Source: a virus
Direction: 5' to 3' (one strand)
Length of the DNA stretch: 21,151 nucleotides
IMG/VR virus record: IMGVR_UViG_3300007344_000316
Span: 1 to 21,151 of that record
Numbering within the stretch: the stretch's first letter is position 1; each line of letters begins with the position of its first letter. Below the pieces are notes generated by a model, which saw nothing but the letters and a program-made list of their open reading frames with translations, was not told where the DNA came from and did no database searches. A program made the position numbers and the translations under genes. Positions 7,560 through 16,300 of the stretch are shown here, one piece after another.

Positions 7560-8945
7560 ATGAAATTTCACACAGGTTCATACGGAAAGGATACTATCGA
7601 AAACAATGCGTTAGTAACTAACTTATTAAAGTATCCTGAGATTAGTAAAGCACTAATCAGACAATTCCCTCAATACTCTTTAACTTACTTCTTAGAAGGA
7701 ACAGGTCGTTTCGCTAAAGAAGAGTTAATTGGAGATTCAGCATTTAAGTGGGCAATCTTAGGGAGATTGAATAGACCATCAACTGCATCTGCTAACAACG
7801 GTACATCTCCAACTATTGTTGGTGCTGCACACGCTGCTTTTGGAGTTGAGTTCATTGAGAACTACTTAAATAAAAATGATGTTATTCGTTTCAAAGATGG
7901 TTCATCTGCAATCATTTTAGATAACGGTACAGCTACTGCAGGTGGTACTACTTACCAAATGAAGTTACAAACAAATGACGCTGCTGCTACTATTGATTTA
8001 GGTATCGTTGCTGCTGCAGGAGAAACTGTTAACACTCAAGGTTCAGTATTTGAAGAAGGTTCATTACAAGGGTACGAAAACCACGTATTCCCTGATTGGT
8101 ATGTAAACCACTTGACTACTTCTCGTAAGGCTAAGTCAATTACAGGTACAGCTTTGACTGATGTAACATGGATTGAAAACAACGGACAAAGATTATGGTA
8201 CTTCACAGACCAAAACTTGGTTATGGAAGAGTATTTATACCAATTAGAGTTATCAAGATGGTATGGTAAATCTACAATGGATGCTAACAGCGTTGCTCAA
8301 GTAACAGATGCTGCAGGTAACCCATTAGTAGCAGGAGATGGATTGTTAGCACAAATCTCTTCAGCTAACTCTGACACTTACTCAGGTACATTAACTGAAG
8401 ATATTATCGTTGATTTTATTGCTAACTTGAGCTTAAACTCAGGTAAGAAAAACAACCAATGGATGGTATTTACAGGTACTGCAGGTAAAGTAGCGTTCCA
8501 CAAAGCGATGAGAGATTTAATCTTCCAAGGTTCTTCTTTAATCTATGATATGGATTCAGCAAGAAACTTAGAGTTAGGTGTTCACTACACTACTTACAAT
8601 GCTTTAGGACACAGAATTACTTTAGTACATTGTCCAATCTTTGACGACCCGAATTTACATACTGACTTAGACCCTGTTACAGGTTACCCTAAAGAGTCTT
8701 ACAGAATGGTATTCATGGACATGGGAGTAACTAACGGTATCTCTAACGTAGAAGTTAAGGTTAAAGGTGCAGGTGGAGTTGACAGAGGTATGATTGTAAA
8801 ATACATCCCTGGTATGGTTAACCCATTTGACCAAAAATCAATGGTAGCTTCTAACGCTAAAGATGGATTCACTTGTGAGGTATTATCTGAAAGTGGATTG
8901 ATTGTTAGAAACCCATTATCATGTGGACAATTAAGAAAGGTGTAA
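7560..8945 (+). CDS. Major capsid protein (HK97 fold)
   Basis: This builds the icosahedral shell. At 461 residues, directly after the probable scaffold, it has the make-up of an abundant structural protein. Its codon use looks richer in AAC, TTC and TAC than the neighbours, as expected for high expression. The N-terminal arm is followed by helical and strand segments; residues 105-165 look like a beta-rich insertion (KNDVIRFKDGSSAIILDNG). The segment QWMVFTGTAGKVAFHKAMRD (about 300-319) resembles the HK97-type spine or P-domain helix region. A C-terminal strand region, VDRGMIVKYIPGMVNPF, resembles the end of phage capsid proteins. No delta-domain cleavage site is obvious. Confidence 0.8.
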   Translation: MKFHTGSYGKDTIENNALVTNLLKYPEISKALIRQFPQYSLTYFLEGTGRFAKEELIGDSAFKWAILGRLNRPSTASANNGTSPTIVGAAHAAFGVEFIENYLNKNDVIRFKDGSSAIILDNGTATAGGTTYQMKLQTNDAAATIDLGIVAAAGETVNTQGSVFEEGSLQGYENHVFPDWYVNHLTTSRKAKSITGTALTDVTWIENNGQRLWYFTDQNLVMEEYLYQLELSRWYGKSTMDANSVAQVTDAAGNPLVAGDGLLAQISSANSDTYSGTLTEDIIVDFIANLSLNSGKKNNQWMVFTGTAGKVAFHKAMRDLIFQGSSLIYDMDSARNLELGVHYTTYNALGHRITLVHCPIFDDPNLHTDLDPVTGYPKESYRMVFMDMGVTNGISNVEVKVKGAGGVDRGMIVKYIPGMVNPFDQKSMVASNAKDGFTCEVLSESGLIVRNPLSCGQLRKV

Positions 8946-8971
8946 TTTAATAACTGTTAAAGATTAAGGTA

Positions 8972-9649
8972 ATGGCAACAGCTAAGACACAAGTTGAAGG
9001 AGGTATTGTTGAGGTTAGAATGATTAACCCAAAAAGAACAGGTACAGTTACGTTAAGAGATTATAATGACCCAATTACAGGAGAGTTCCGTGAGTTTAAA
9101 GATGCTCACGGTAACCCTCGTGTTAAGAAGTACACTAAAGCTCTTACGATATTAAGGTTGAATAATGAGAATGACCGTTTAGAATACGAGCATTTAAAAA
9201 ATCATCCTCTGTACGTGAACGGTTCTGAAGCTATTTTAAAAATTGTTGACGTAACACAAGAAGCAGAAGAAAGAACTTCTAAGAGAGAATCTGCTCTCGA
9301 AGCTCTTATTGAAGCTAAAGGTTTACGTGGAGAAAAACTTTACAATTTTGCAAGAGTTCTTGGTGTTCAAACATTGAACCAACTTGAGTCTATTGTAAAG
9401 GATAAAGTATATGATATCGCAGAGAAAACTCCTGAAGAGTTTTTGAAAGCATTTAATGACCCTAACAGAACGTTTAAAGAAACGTTACATAAAGGTAAGA
9501 TTAAAGGTGTCTTTACTGTATCAAACAATATTTGGAAGTTCAGAGACGTATTGATGGGTGCTAACATTGACGAAGCTATTTTATGGTTAAAGGAAAATGA
9601 TGATTTAATGCCTTCAATTAGAAAAGAACTTTCAAGCGTTAAGAACTAA
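8972..9649 (+). CDS. Hypothetical 225-aa head-module protein
   Basis: This gene begins 26 bases after the capsid stop, with a weak AAGG ahead of the ATG. The first 95 residues look like a small beta-rich domain, including LRLNNENDRLEYEHLKNHPLYV-type sequence that I recall from Bacteroidota phage head genes. The remainder is helical and charged, containing a segment ALIEAKGLRGEKLYNFARVL and a repeated helix-turn pattern. No enzyme motif or membrane segment is present. Its fixed place just after the capsid gene suggests a head-completion or capsid-associated role. It overlaps the next gene by one base, implying coupled translation with the connector-like protein. I cannot name its family. Confidence 0.6.
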   Translation: MATAKTQVEGGIVEVRMINPKRTGTVTLRDYNDPITGEFREFKDAHGNPRVKKYTKALTILRLNNENDRLEYEHLKNHPLYVNGSEAILKIVDVTQEAEERTSKRESALEALIEAKGLRGEKLYNFARVLGVQTLNQLESIVKDKVYDIAEKTPEEFLKAFNDPNRTFKETLHKGKIKGVFTVSNNIWKFRDVLMGANIDEAILWLKENDDLMPSIRKELSSVKN

Positions 9650-10266
9650 TGACATTTGCAGAAGCACACGAAAAAATTGATGTAATTATTGACAAGCACG
9701 ACCTACCATGGTTCGAGCCTGAAGAGAAAGACATTTTTTTAAATTTTGCTCAACAAGAATTTGTTAACCAAAGATACTCTGAATTTGAGGTTAATGAAAA
9801 ACGTAGGCAAGATATAAGAACGCTTATAACAACATTTTCAGCAGGTGCAGTATCAAGTATTACTGTGCCTTCTGATATGTTATTTGTGTTATCATTAAAG
9901 GGTACATTTAGAGTTGTTATATGTGGTAAAACTGTTTCGAGAGAAACTCACATAAGACCAATGCAACATGACGATGTAAATAAGATTATAAACGACCCTT
10001 TTAACAAACCTACTAATGATGAGCCTGTGTACGTAACTAATGCTAATACGCTTGAGATATTATCTGATAATACAGCCATATCTACAGAGTTAACGTATAT
10101 TAAAGAACCGTTGGTAATAGATACTGTAACAAATCCTACAGGTGTTTTTAGCACACCTACATATACTCATAACGAGATTGTAAATATAGCTGTAAGAAAG
10201 ATGTTAGGTTCTATAGAACAACAAAATTATAATTTACAAGTAAACGAAATTGATAATCAAGAATAA
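9649..10266 (+). CDS. Head-tail connector (adaptor-like) protein
   Basis: This 205-residue protein has the pattern of short-tail phage adaptor/connector proteins that bind below the portal. An N-terminal helical part (TFAEAHEKIDVIIDKHDLPW, then FLNFAQQEFV) is followed by a beta-rich middle (SITVPSDMLFVLSLKGTF) and a final helix with EIVNIAVRKMLGSIEQQ. Such an order, with early helices that pack on the portal and a late helix, is typical of this class. The gene overlaps both neighbours by one base. Exact homology is inference; one of the crAss-like ring proteins is the likely counterpart. It could alternatively be another head-completion factor. Confidence 0.6.
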   Translation: MTFAEAHEKIDVIIDKHDLPWFEPEEKDIFLNFAQQEFVNQRYSEFEVNEKRRQDIRTLITTFSAGAVSSITVPSDMLFVLSLKGTFRVVICGKTVSRETHIRPMQHDDVNKIINDPFNKPTNDEPVYVTNANTLEILSDNTAISTELTYIKEPLVIDTVTNPTGVFSTPTYTHNEIVNIAVRKMLGSIEQQNYNLQVNEIDNQE

Positions 10267-10466
10267 TGGAAAAGTACGAAGATTTATTAAAAAGCGAATT
10301 AGTTGCTCTTTGTGAAGAAAGAAAGTTAAGCTCAGAAGGTCTTAAAGCAGAGTTAATTGAAAGACTAATTGAAGACGACCACAAGAAAAAGCCTTCACAA
10401 GAAGTGGAAGCAAAGGAATTAAAGAAAGTATGGAATCCCATGCTTTTTAGATACGAATACAAATAA
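10266..10466 (+). CDS. SAP-motif microprotein, 66 aa
   Basis: This small protein is built almost entirely around a SAP-type helix-turn-helix. Residues 5-36 match the SAP pattern of a helix, a Gly-containing turn and the hallmark Gly-Leu-Lys-Ala-Glu-Leu-Ile-Glu-Arg-Leu (residues 25-34). SAP motifs usually bind DNA, often AT-rich DNA. The tail is basic (HKKKP) and ends in an aromatic segment, WNPMLFRYEYK. Its start overlaps the previous stop by one base and it sits among head genes, so it may be a virion DNA-binding or head-completion protein. The motif is clear; the role in assembly is inferred. Confidence 0.75.
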   Translation: MEKYEDLLKSELVALCEERKLSSEGLKAELIERLIEDDHKKKPSQEVEAKELKKVWNPMLFRYEYK

Positions 10467-10469
10467 CAC

Positions 10470-10485
10470 TTAAAATTTTAAAAGA
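10470..10485 (+). promoter_or_regulatory. A-rich translation leader with palindrome
   Basis: The palindrome TTAAAATTTTAA (10470-10481) followed by AAGA stands directly before the ATG of the 250-aa gene. It closely matches the capsid-gene leader (TTAAAATTTAAAAAG), suggesting that both genes use the same strong initiation signal. Confidence 0.4.
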
Positions 10486-11238
10486 ATGAAAATTTCAAAA
10501 TACAAAGTTGTTGATGCAGGTGCTACAGTTGGTGCTGCAACAAGCCAATTTGCTTCAGGTAAATTATTAGGCTCTTTCTCTGCTTCAACTGACGTAAGAT
10601 TTGAAGAAGGTATCCTTGTAAAGGATATTGTTAAAGTAACTGAGTTAGCTGCTATTCTTACAGATAGAGCTTTTACACAAGATGTTACTTTTGCTACTGC
10701 ACCATCTGCAGGAGATGAGTTTGGTGTAACAATTAGTTTTGTTCTTGATGGACAAAAAGCAAATAGAAGATTTGGACATATTGCTCAAGCAGGAGCTTTA
10801 ACAGTAACTGATATTGCTGTAGCTATTAAAGATAAGATTAATGGTTCTGATGTTCCATTTACAGCATCTAACGCTTCAGGTGTATTAACAATTACTGCTG
10901 ACGTTGCAGGAGCAGGTTATACTCCAATCTTAACAGCAGGTACAGACTCTGCAACTACAACTGTTGTTTTAGGAGCTGTAACTGAAGATTTAGAAAAATC
11001 TGATGCTGCATATTACGCTGCTAAGTTTGATTATGTTGAAGCTTCTGATTTTGCTTCTCAAACTGTAGCATACAATGCTTATGTTATCGAGCATTTAGAA
11101 GATGTAGATACAGTACATGGTATTGTTAAAGAAAAGAGATTTGGATGTTTCTTTTTAGCAAATGGTGTAGGAAACTTAAACTTAGTTAACGCACTTAATG
11201 CTGCAACTTACGATGGAGATAAGTTTGACTTATTATAA
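10486..11238 (+). CDS. Probable capsid accessory (structural) protein, 250 aa
   Basis: This is a likely abundant virion protein: it is rich in Ala, Gly, Thr and Val, with no cysteine-rich or enzymatic motif. Outer parts (residues 1-60 and 165-250) flank a central region, about residues 65-160. That region has a strand-helix-strand pattern (TFATAPSAGDEFGVTISFVL, then DIAVAIKDKING, then SGVLTITADVAGAGYT) recalling a small beta domain repeated in other phage and secreted proteins. The leader and first codons are nearly the same as those of the major capsid gene, suggesting comparable expression. It ends just before a strong terminator. A capsid decoration or auxiliary protein is most likely; this is inferred. 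Confidence 0.6.
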   Translation: MKISKYKVVDAGATVGAATSQFASGKLLGSFSASTDVRFEEGILVKDIVKVTELAAILTDRAFTQDVTFATAPSAGDEFGVTISFVLDGQKANRRFGHIAQAGALTVTDIAVAIKDKINGSDVPFTASNASGVLTITADVAGAGYTPILTAGTDSATTTVVLGAVTEDLEKSDAAYYAAKFDYVEASDFASQTVAYNAYVIEHLEDVDTVHGIVKEKRFGCFFLANGVGNLNLVNALNAATYDGDKFDLL

Positions 11239-11269
11239 TCAGTAACATTTTTTGAATTAAATATAAATT

Positions 11270-11302
11270 AGGGGGTTGGTGGGTACTAACCCTCTTTTTT
11301 TT
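11270..11302 (+). terminator. Strong intrinsic terminator after the head genes
   Basis: A near-perfect 11-bp hairpin, AGGGGGTTGGT (11270-11280) with loop GGGT and ACTAACCCTCT (11285-11295), has nine Watson-Crick and two G-T pairs. It is followed by an unbroken run of eight T (11295-11302). In otherwise AT-rich DNA the GC-rich stem stands out. It closes the unit that holds capsid and head genes. Confidence 0.9.
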
Positions 11303-11309
11303 ATCTTTG
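11302..11309 (+). promoter_or_regulatory. Bacteroidota-type promoter at the terminator
   Basis: TATCTTTG is an exact match to the -7 consensus TAnnTTTG, with a TTG (11276-11278) 23 bases upstream as a possible -33 element. The box starts on the last T of the terminator run and ends five bases before the ATG at 11314, so the transcript would begin at or next to the start codon. The -33 element would lie inside the hairpin. Confidence 0.55.
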
Positions 11310-11313
11310 TATT

Positions 11314-12024
11314 ATGGCAACACTAAACGAATTAGCATATAACATTCTTAATATTGCAAGAGGTGGTTTATCTTCTGATGACGATAGATTAAATATACGT
11401 CAAATAAAGCTTTGGATAAAATACTATAGGGCATATTATGTTAAATCTGCAATGTTGAAGGAATCTCTTAGAGACCAAACTATATTAGACCCTCAACTCG
11501 TTCAGGATTTAGGTTGTCTTACTTTAGAAGAAGTAGATAAAGCTAATTGTCCTGATGGATTATGGGGTACTTACATTAAGCGTGTAGAGATACCTAAACT
11601 TATTGATATACCTTTAGATAAGTCTATTACTTTTGTTGGATTAATAGATAAAGTAACTCCAATAATTATGGGTAATGCAGATGTGTCTTATTTTAAATCA
11701 CATCAAAGATTTACAGGTAATATGCGTAGAGCTTACTTTATAGGTAAGTATTTATATGTTACTGACCCATTCAATGAAGATATTTGTAAGATAAATGTAA
11801 GAGGTGTATTTGATGACCCTACATCTGTTAGTACAGTAGATGCTGATGGTACTGTAAATTGTTATGATGATGACCAAGAGTATCCAATTCCTTTATCGTT
11901 AATACCTGAGATTACTACAGCTATTATGCAAAGAGAATTACAGATGACTGTACAGGCTACTAATGATGAGTTAAACGACAGTAGAGAACCAAACTCTCCT
12001 ATAGATGACAGAGAACAAGTATAA
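11314..12024 (+). CDS. Tail ring/connector protein, crAss-like type
   Basis: This 236-aa protein opens with a helical pattern (LNELAYNILNIARGG, then RQIKLWIKYYRAYYVKSAML) that I recall from the crAss-like ring or tail-tubular protein family. The middle is beta-rich (TYIKRVEIPKLIDIPLDKSI, later RAYFIGKYLYVTDPF). The end returns to a helix and an acidic tail. Such proteins stack under the portal and form the tail channel in short-tailed phages. It is the first gene after the terminator and promoter. The next gene begins 19 bases before its stop codon ends. Fold and role are inferred from this pattern and its place before the muzzle-like gene. Confidence 0.7.
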   Translation: MATLNELAYNILNIARGGLSSDDDRLNIRQIKLWIKYYRAYYVKSAMLKESLRDQTILDPQLVQDLGCLTLEEVDKANCPDGLWGTYIKRVEIPKLIDIPLDKSITFVGLIDKVTPIIMGNADVSYFKSHQRFTGNMRRAYFIGKYLYVTDPFNEDICKINVRGVFDDPTSVSTVDADGTVNCYDDDQEYPIPLSLIPEITTAIMQRELQMTVQATNDELNDSREPNSPIDDREQV

Positions 12025-12442
12025 TAATGGTGTGTACGATATAGTTAGGCTTTACGACCTAATTAAAGATTCTCTAAATGAGGAATTAAAAGAAAATGGA
12101 TTTAGACCAATAGGACTAAGAAACTTTAAGCAAGTAGTTAAACACTACTTCAAACATATATTTAACAGAGTCGTATATAAGTACGAGACTGTAGAGTTGT
12201 ATGACAGGTTTGGTACTGTTACAGGTAACAAAAAACTGTGTACAGACTTTAACCCAAGATATGTAGATGTTAACAAGACAGATGGTTACTTTTACTTTAT
12301 CTTATGGTTAAGACCAAAGAAGTATAGAAAGTGGGCATTTTTTCCTGCACCAATATGGAAGAAGCGTCAGTTTCAAAATGTTAGAGATAATAAGGGAGAT
12401 TACCCTGAAGTTAATGAGATGACTTATGGCTTTTACAACTAA
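12005..12442 (+). CDS. Hypothetical 145-aa tail-module protein
   Basis: I do not recognise this protein. It is basic and rich in Tyr, Phe, Lys and Arg, with helices at about residues 10-55 (IVRLYDLIKDSLNEELKENG, then FKQVVKHYFKHIFNRVV) and an aromatic-rich C-terminal part (FYFILWLRPKKYRKWAFFPA). The chosen ATG at 12005 overlaps the previous gene by 20 bases; a GTG at 12032 is a shorter alternative. It overlaps the zinc-ribbon gene by 17 bases at its end. Sitting between two ring-like genes, it probably helps build the tail. It is small enough to be an assembly factor rather than a structural ring. Confidence 0.6.
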   Translation: MTENKYNNGVYDIVRLYDLIKDSLNEELKENGFRPIGLRNFKQVVKHYFKHIFNRVVYKYETVELYDRFGTVTGNKKLCTDFNPRYVDVNKTDGYFYFILWLRPKKYRKWAFFPAPIWKKRQFQNVRDNKGDYPEVNEMTYGFYN

Positions 12443-12584
12443 AGAAGAAGCAAAAAAAAGACTTGATATATGCAGGTCTTGCGACAGAGTAATTAAGGCT
12501 ACTTTGACTTGTAAAGAATGTGGATGTTTTATGAAAGTAAAAACAACATTAAAAACAGCAAGGTGTCCAAAAAATAAATGGTAA
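12426..12584 (+). CDS. Zinc-ribbon microprotein, 52 aa
   Basis: This short gene has six cysteines: C16xxC19, C29xxC32xC34 and C47. The motif CGCFMKVKTTLKTARCPKNKW is a pattern I recall from a family of tiny phage zinc-ribbon proteins (similar to DUF6171), so four of these cysteines probably hold a structural zinc. It starts inside the end of the previous gene and its stop lies one base before the next ATG, confirming a compact operon. Its job is unknown; short zinc ribbons can bind nucleic acid or proteins. Whether it is part of the virion cannot be told. Confidence 0.8.
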   Translation: MAFTTKEEAKKRLDICRSCDRVIKATLTCKECGCFMKVKTTLKTARCPKNKW

Positions 12585-12585
12585 A

Positions 12586-13308
12586 ATGGCAAACGGTAGA
12601 ATTAAAGTCAAGACTATAATAGCTAATGTAATTAGAGATGCTCAATTACGTAACGTAAATCATTTGATTGATTCAATGATAGAATGGGCGTACGAAGCTG
12701 AAACATTAATAGGTTCTTACGATACATTTGTAAGAAGAGAGTGTGAAATAACCTTTAAAAATTATAAAGCAAAATTACCTTCAGACCTTTATCAGTTTAT
12801 TGCATTAAAAGTAAACGGTAAGTTTCCTGAAGTAACTAACAGAGATTTTAGACTCTTTTACAAAGACAGTCCTCACTTAGCATCAGCAGGTACAGAGTAT
12901 CATGGATTAGACTTAATTAATATGGGTTCTGCTTTTAGAACTGATGGTACTGCTATAAGAACAATTAAGTTTACACTTGAAGATGGTTGGATACATATAT
13001 CAGGTGTAGATTCAGATGTAAAAGGTGGAATAGCTTATATGGCATTTGACTTAGATGACGAAGGATTTCCATTGATTAAAGATGGTCACGAAAAAGCTGT
13101 TACAGCTTATATCATGTGGAAGATGAATGTAGCACCTTTTATTAGAGGAGAATTAGCTGCAGGAGTGCATGATAGGTTAGAGCAACGTTGGTACTATCTA
13201 TGTGGACAAGCAAGAGGAGATGACGAGATGCCTGACTCTAAACAGTTAGAGTACATTGCTTCTTTGTATCATCAATTATTACCGTTACCAAATAAAAACT
13301 TCTTTTAA
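12586..13308 (+). CDS. Tail ring protein, second crAss-like type
   Basis: This 240-aa protein begins with a long helical region (IKVKTIIANVIRDAQLRNVN, then DSMIEWAYEAETLIG), followed by a beta-rich part (ITFKNYKAKLPSDLYQFIAL). The C-terminal region holds HDRLEQRWYYLCGQARGDDE, then MPDSKQLEYIASLYHQLLPL, a signature I associate with a crAss-like tail ring protein. It probably forms one of the dodecameric rings between the portal and the muzzle. Its stop overlaps the start of the muzzle-like gene by one base (TAATG), fitting stepwise assembly of neighbouring parts. The family assignment is from memory of pattern and order. Confidence 0.65.
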   Translation: MANGRIKVKTIIANVIRDAQLRNVNHLIDSMIEWAYEAETLIGSYDTFVRRECEITFKNYKAKLPSDLYQFIALKVNGKFPEVTNRDFRLFYKDSPHLASAGTEYHGLDLINMGSAFRTDGTAIRTIKFTLEDGWIHISGVDSDVKGGIAYMAFDLDDEGFPLIKDGHEKAVTAYIMWKMNVAPFIRGELAAGVHDRLEQRWYYLCGQARGDDEMPDSKQLEYIASLYHQLLPLPNKNFF

Positions 13309-16300
13309 TGGCTTCAGAAAGAATATCAAATACATTTGATGGGGGTATGAAATCTGACTTAGACAAACGTCTTAGTAAAGAAAATACCTTTGAGTTAGGA
13401 GTAAACGGAAGATTACTTTATAACGATAATGGCAGTTTAGTATGGGAGAACATTGATGGTAATACTCAGTATATACAAAACTACGACAGTAGATATACCC
13501 TTATAGGTGTTTGTGAGTTCCATGATTTTGTTTTAACATTCTCTAAATACAAATCAGGTTATGTTGAATATGATGAAATAGGGTATATAAGATTTGTACC
13601 TGCATCAGGTTATGGTACTTATTATACTCTACATAATGATACTCAAGATACGCAAAACTTGAGTATGAACTTTAACACAAATTATCCTATTAAGGCTAAA
13701 CCTTTTTATGAAAGTGATGAAATTATAAGAGCTTATTTTACTGATGACTATAACGAGCCAAGAGTTTTTACTTTCAAGAAGACCTCTAATAATCCTTTGA
13801 CTTTACAGAGAACAACGGATACAGAGTTTACAATGAATATTACTCCTGATTTTCAGATGGGAGAAATACAGTATTTTGGTATTGTAAACGGTTCTTTACG
13901 TTCAGGTATTTATCAATACTCTTACAGATTAAAGACTTTAGATGGTTATGAAACACCTTGGACTCCTGTAACATTCCCTATTCCTGTAACAGGTATTAAA
14001 CCACCTGACAGTTCACAAGTAGGTGTACAGGAAACATACGGTATGGAAGACGTAGATGTTATTGGTAAGACAGGTAATAGAATAAGAATTTCTAATCTTG
14101 ATACAAGATATGATACAATAGAGGTTGCGTATATTCACTCTATAACAGAAACGTCTCCTAAAGAAGCAGGTATCTTTTATATAAAAGACATTGATAAAAC
14201 AAAAACAACTCTTGATGTTTATCATGTGTCTGTAGAGAATATTGTTCCTTTAAATAGCATTGATGAGCTTACTGATTTAAAAGATGTAATATTAAAAGCG
14301 AAAACATTAGAAATACATGACAATAGATTATGGTTTGGTAATACTGAAAGTAAATCAACGTTTGAGATACCTGATGAAGTATTAAATAACTTCTATGTTG
14401 AACCTGAATTTAGAGCGTTACCAATAGATGTTTACGCAGACAGAATATATAAACATCAAAAAGATGGATTTAAACCTGTAGCATTGTTTGCAGGTAACTT
14501 TGGTTCTATAAAAAGAAAGTACGAAAGATTTGATGGAGTAGATACTTATAAACTTGATGTAGCTTCTCAAAGTAATCCTGACATTGGAGATTACTACAAT
14601 TATCAAGGTAGTTTGATTAATCATTCATGGAAAGGTTACTTTAGGGGAGAGACGTATCGTTTTGCTATTGTTTTCTTTGATAAGAAAGGTTATCCATTTT
14701 TTGCTAAACATTTTGCCGATGTAAACACACCTCATCATACAAGAGGTTATTATAGAGGTTCAGGAAACTTTGTAAACTTACTTAGTTACAACAGAGTAAA
14801 AGATGATGGAACAATAGTATATAAAGAAGTTGAGGTTGGTAATATGGGTGGTGTTCCTACAGATGTTAATTACACATACGTTGGGCACTCTAACGGAGAC
14901 CAAAGATTGTCTTCTTCAAATTGTAATCTTGAAAGAACAGGTGGTGCTATTGAAAATCAATATCATATACCAAACAATTCCCCTACAAAGGTAGGTGTTT
15001 CTCAATTTAGGCCAACAAGATGTATTTGGAATAATCCAAACAATAATACAGATATAGGTAACGGTTCTGAATTAAATATAAATACTTGGAAAGTAAATAG
15101 TTACAAGGCTGCTTTCTCAAGAATTTTAGGTTTAAGATTTGGTGGAATAGACTTAAATGTTGTTGTTGATAATAAAGGAACTAAACTAAAAGATATTATT
15201 GGTGGTGTTCAAATTGTAAGAGCAGAAAGAACAGGAGCTGATGAACAAGTAAAAGAGCAAGGTATTTTGTTAAACGTTCATGGTAAAGCTAACAAAGACA
15301 GAAACGCTGTAGAAGCTTATGATGGAAAAGAAAGACCTTTATACTTTGTTAATAGCTCTCCTGTGTTTAATGGAGCTAATGTTGGTACTTTTCAAAATGA
15401 AAGAGCACAACACTTGTTTAGAGATGACAAGGGTAACGAGGTAGGATACCAAAGACAAGCTCCTTATGTTTATAGTTATTTTGGTGTAAACGGAATTGTT
15501 GCAGGAGATTGGTACAAATTAAAAAAAGGTATTAGTAAAATAAGACAAGATTTTATTTGTGACCCATGTAACGTTAGGAGTGGTGCTTCTGCAGATGAAG
15601 AGTATAAGTATTTACAAGATGGATATACAGGGTTAAATATCGAAAACGAAAATAACGCACATACTCCACGTAGTTATATTAGTAAAAACTTACATACAAA
15701 TAACGTAAGAGCTTTATCAGGAGACTCAGGAAACAGATGGATTCCATGTAATCTAACAAGTGATATTTTTAAAATAGTATCTAATACAAATCCAAGAAGT
15801 GGATACGGATTCTTTGATGACCATATTGTAAACACTAATATGTGGTTAGCAAGGACTCAAGATGAAAAAGATAGAAATTGGCTTGGATTATCTTTATTCC
15901 GTTCTAATGATTATGATGGTGGTGGACTTGGTAAATCTATTAACGATAAAAAATGGTTTAGAGCAGCACAAGCATCTTCGTATATTTTAAATACAAACCA
16001 AGCCTATGCTTCTGCTTATGGTACATTAAATAATTCAGGTAGTGGAGAAGATTATATACAGCACTTATCTGTGTACGTTTCCTCTATTGTAGAGCCTAAT
16101 CCACAACCTTATGGTGGTTTAAGGAATGAAGCTATACAAAACACAAGATTTCACACTACAGGTCATTTCTTAACTATTAATGACACAGTATTAAACGAGA
16201 TAGAAAATGGTGGTAACTACATTTTAAATGAATTAGAAGTTTGGGGTGGAGATTGTATATTAGACGCTTTTTCTTTTGCAAGAGCTTATCCTGTAATAGA

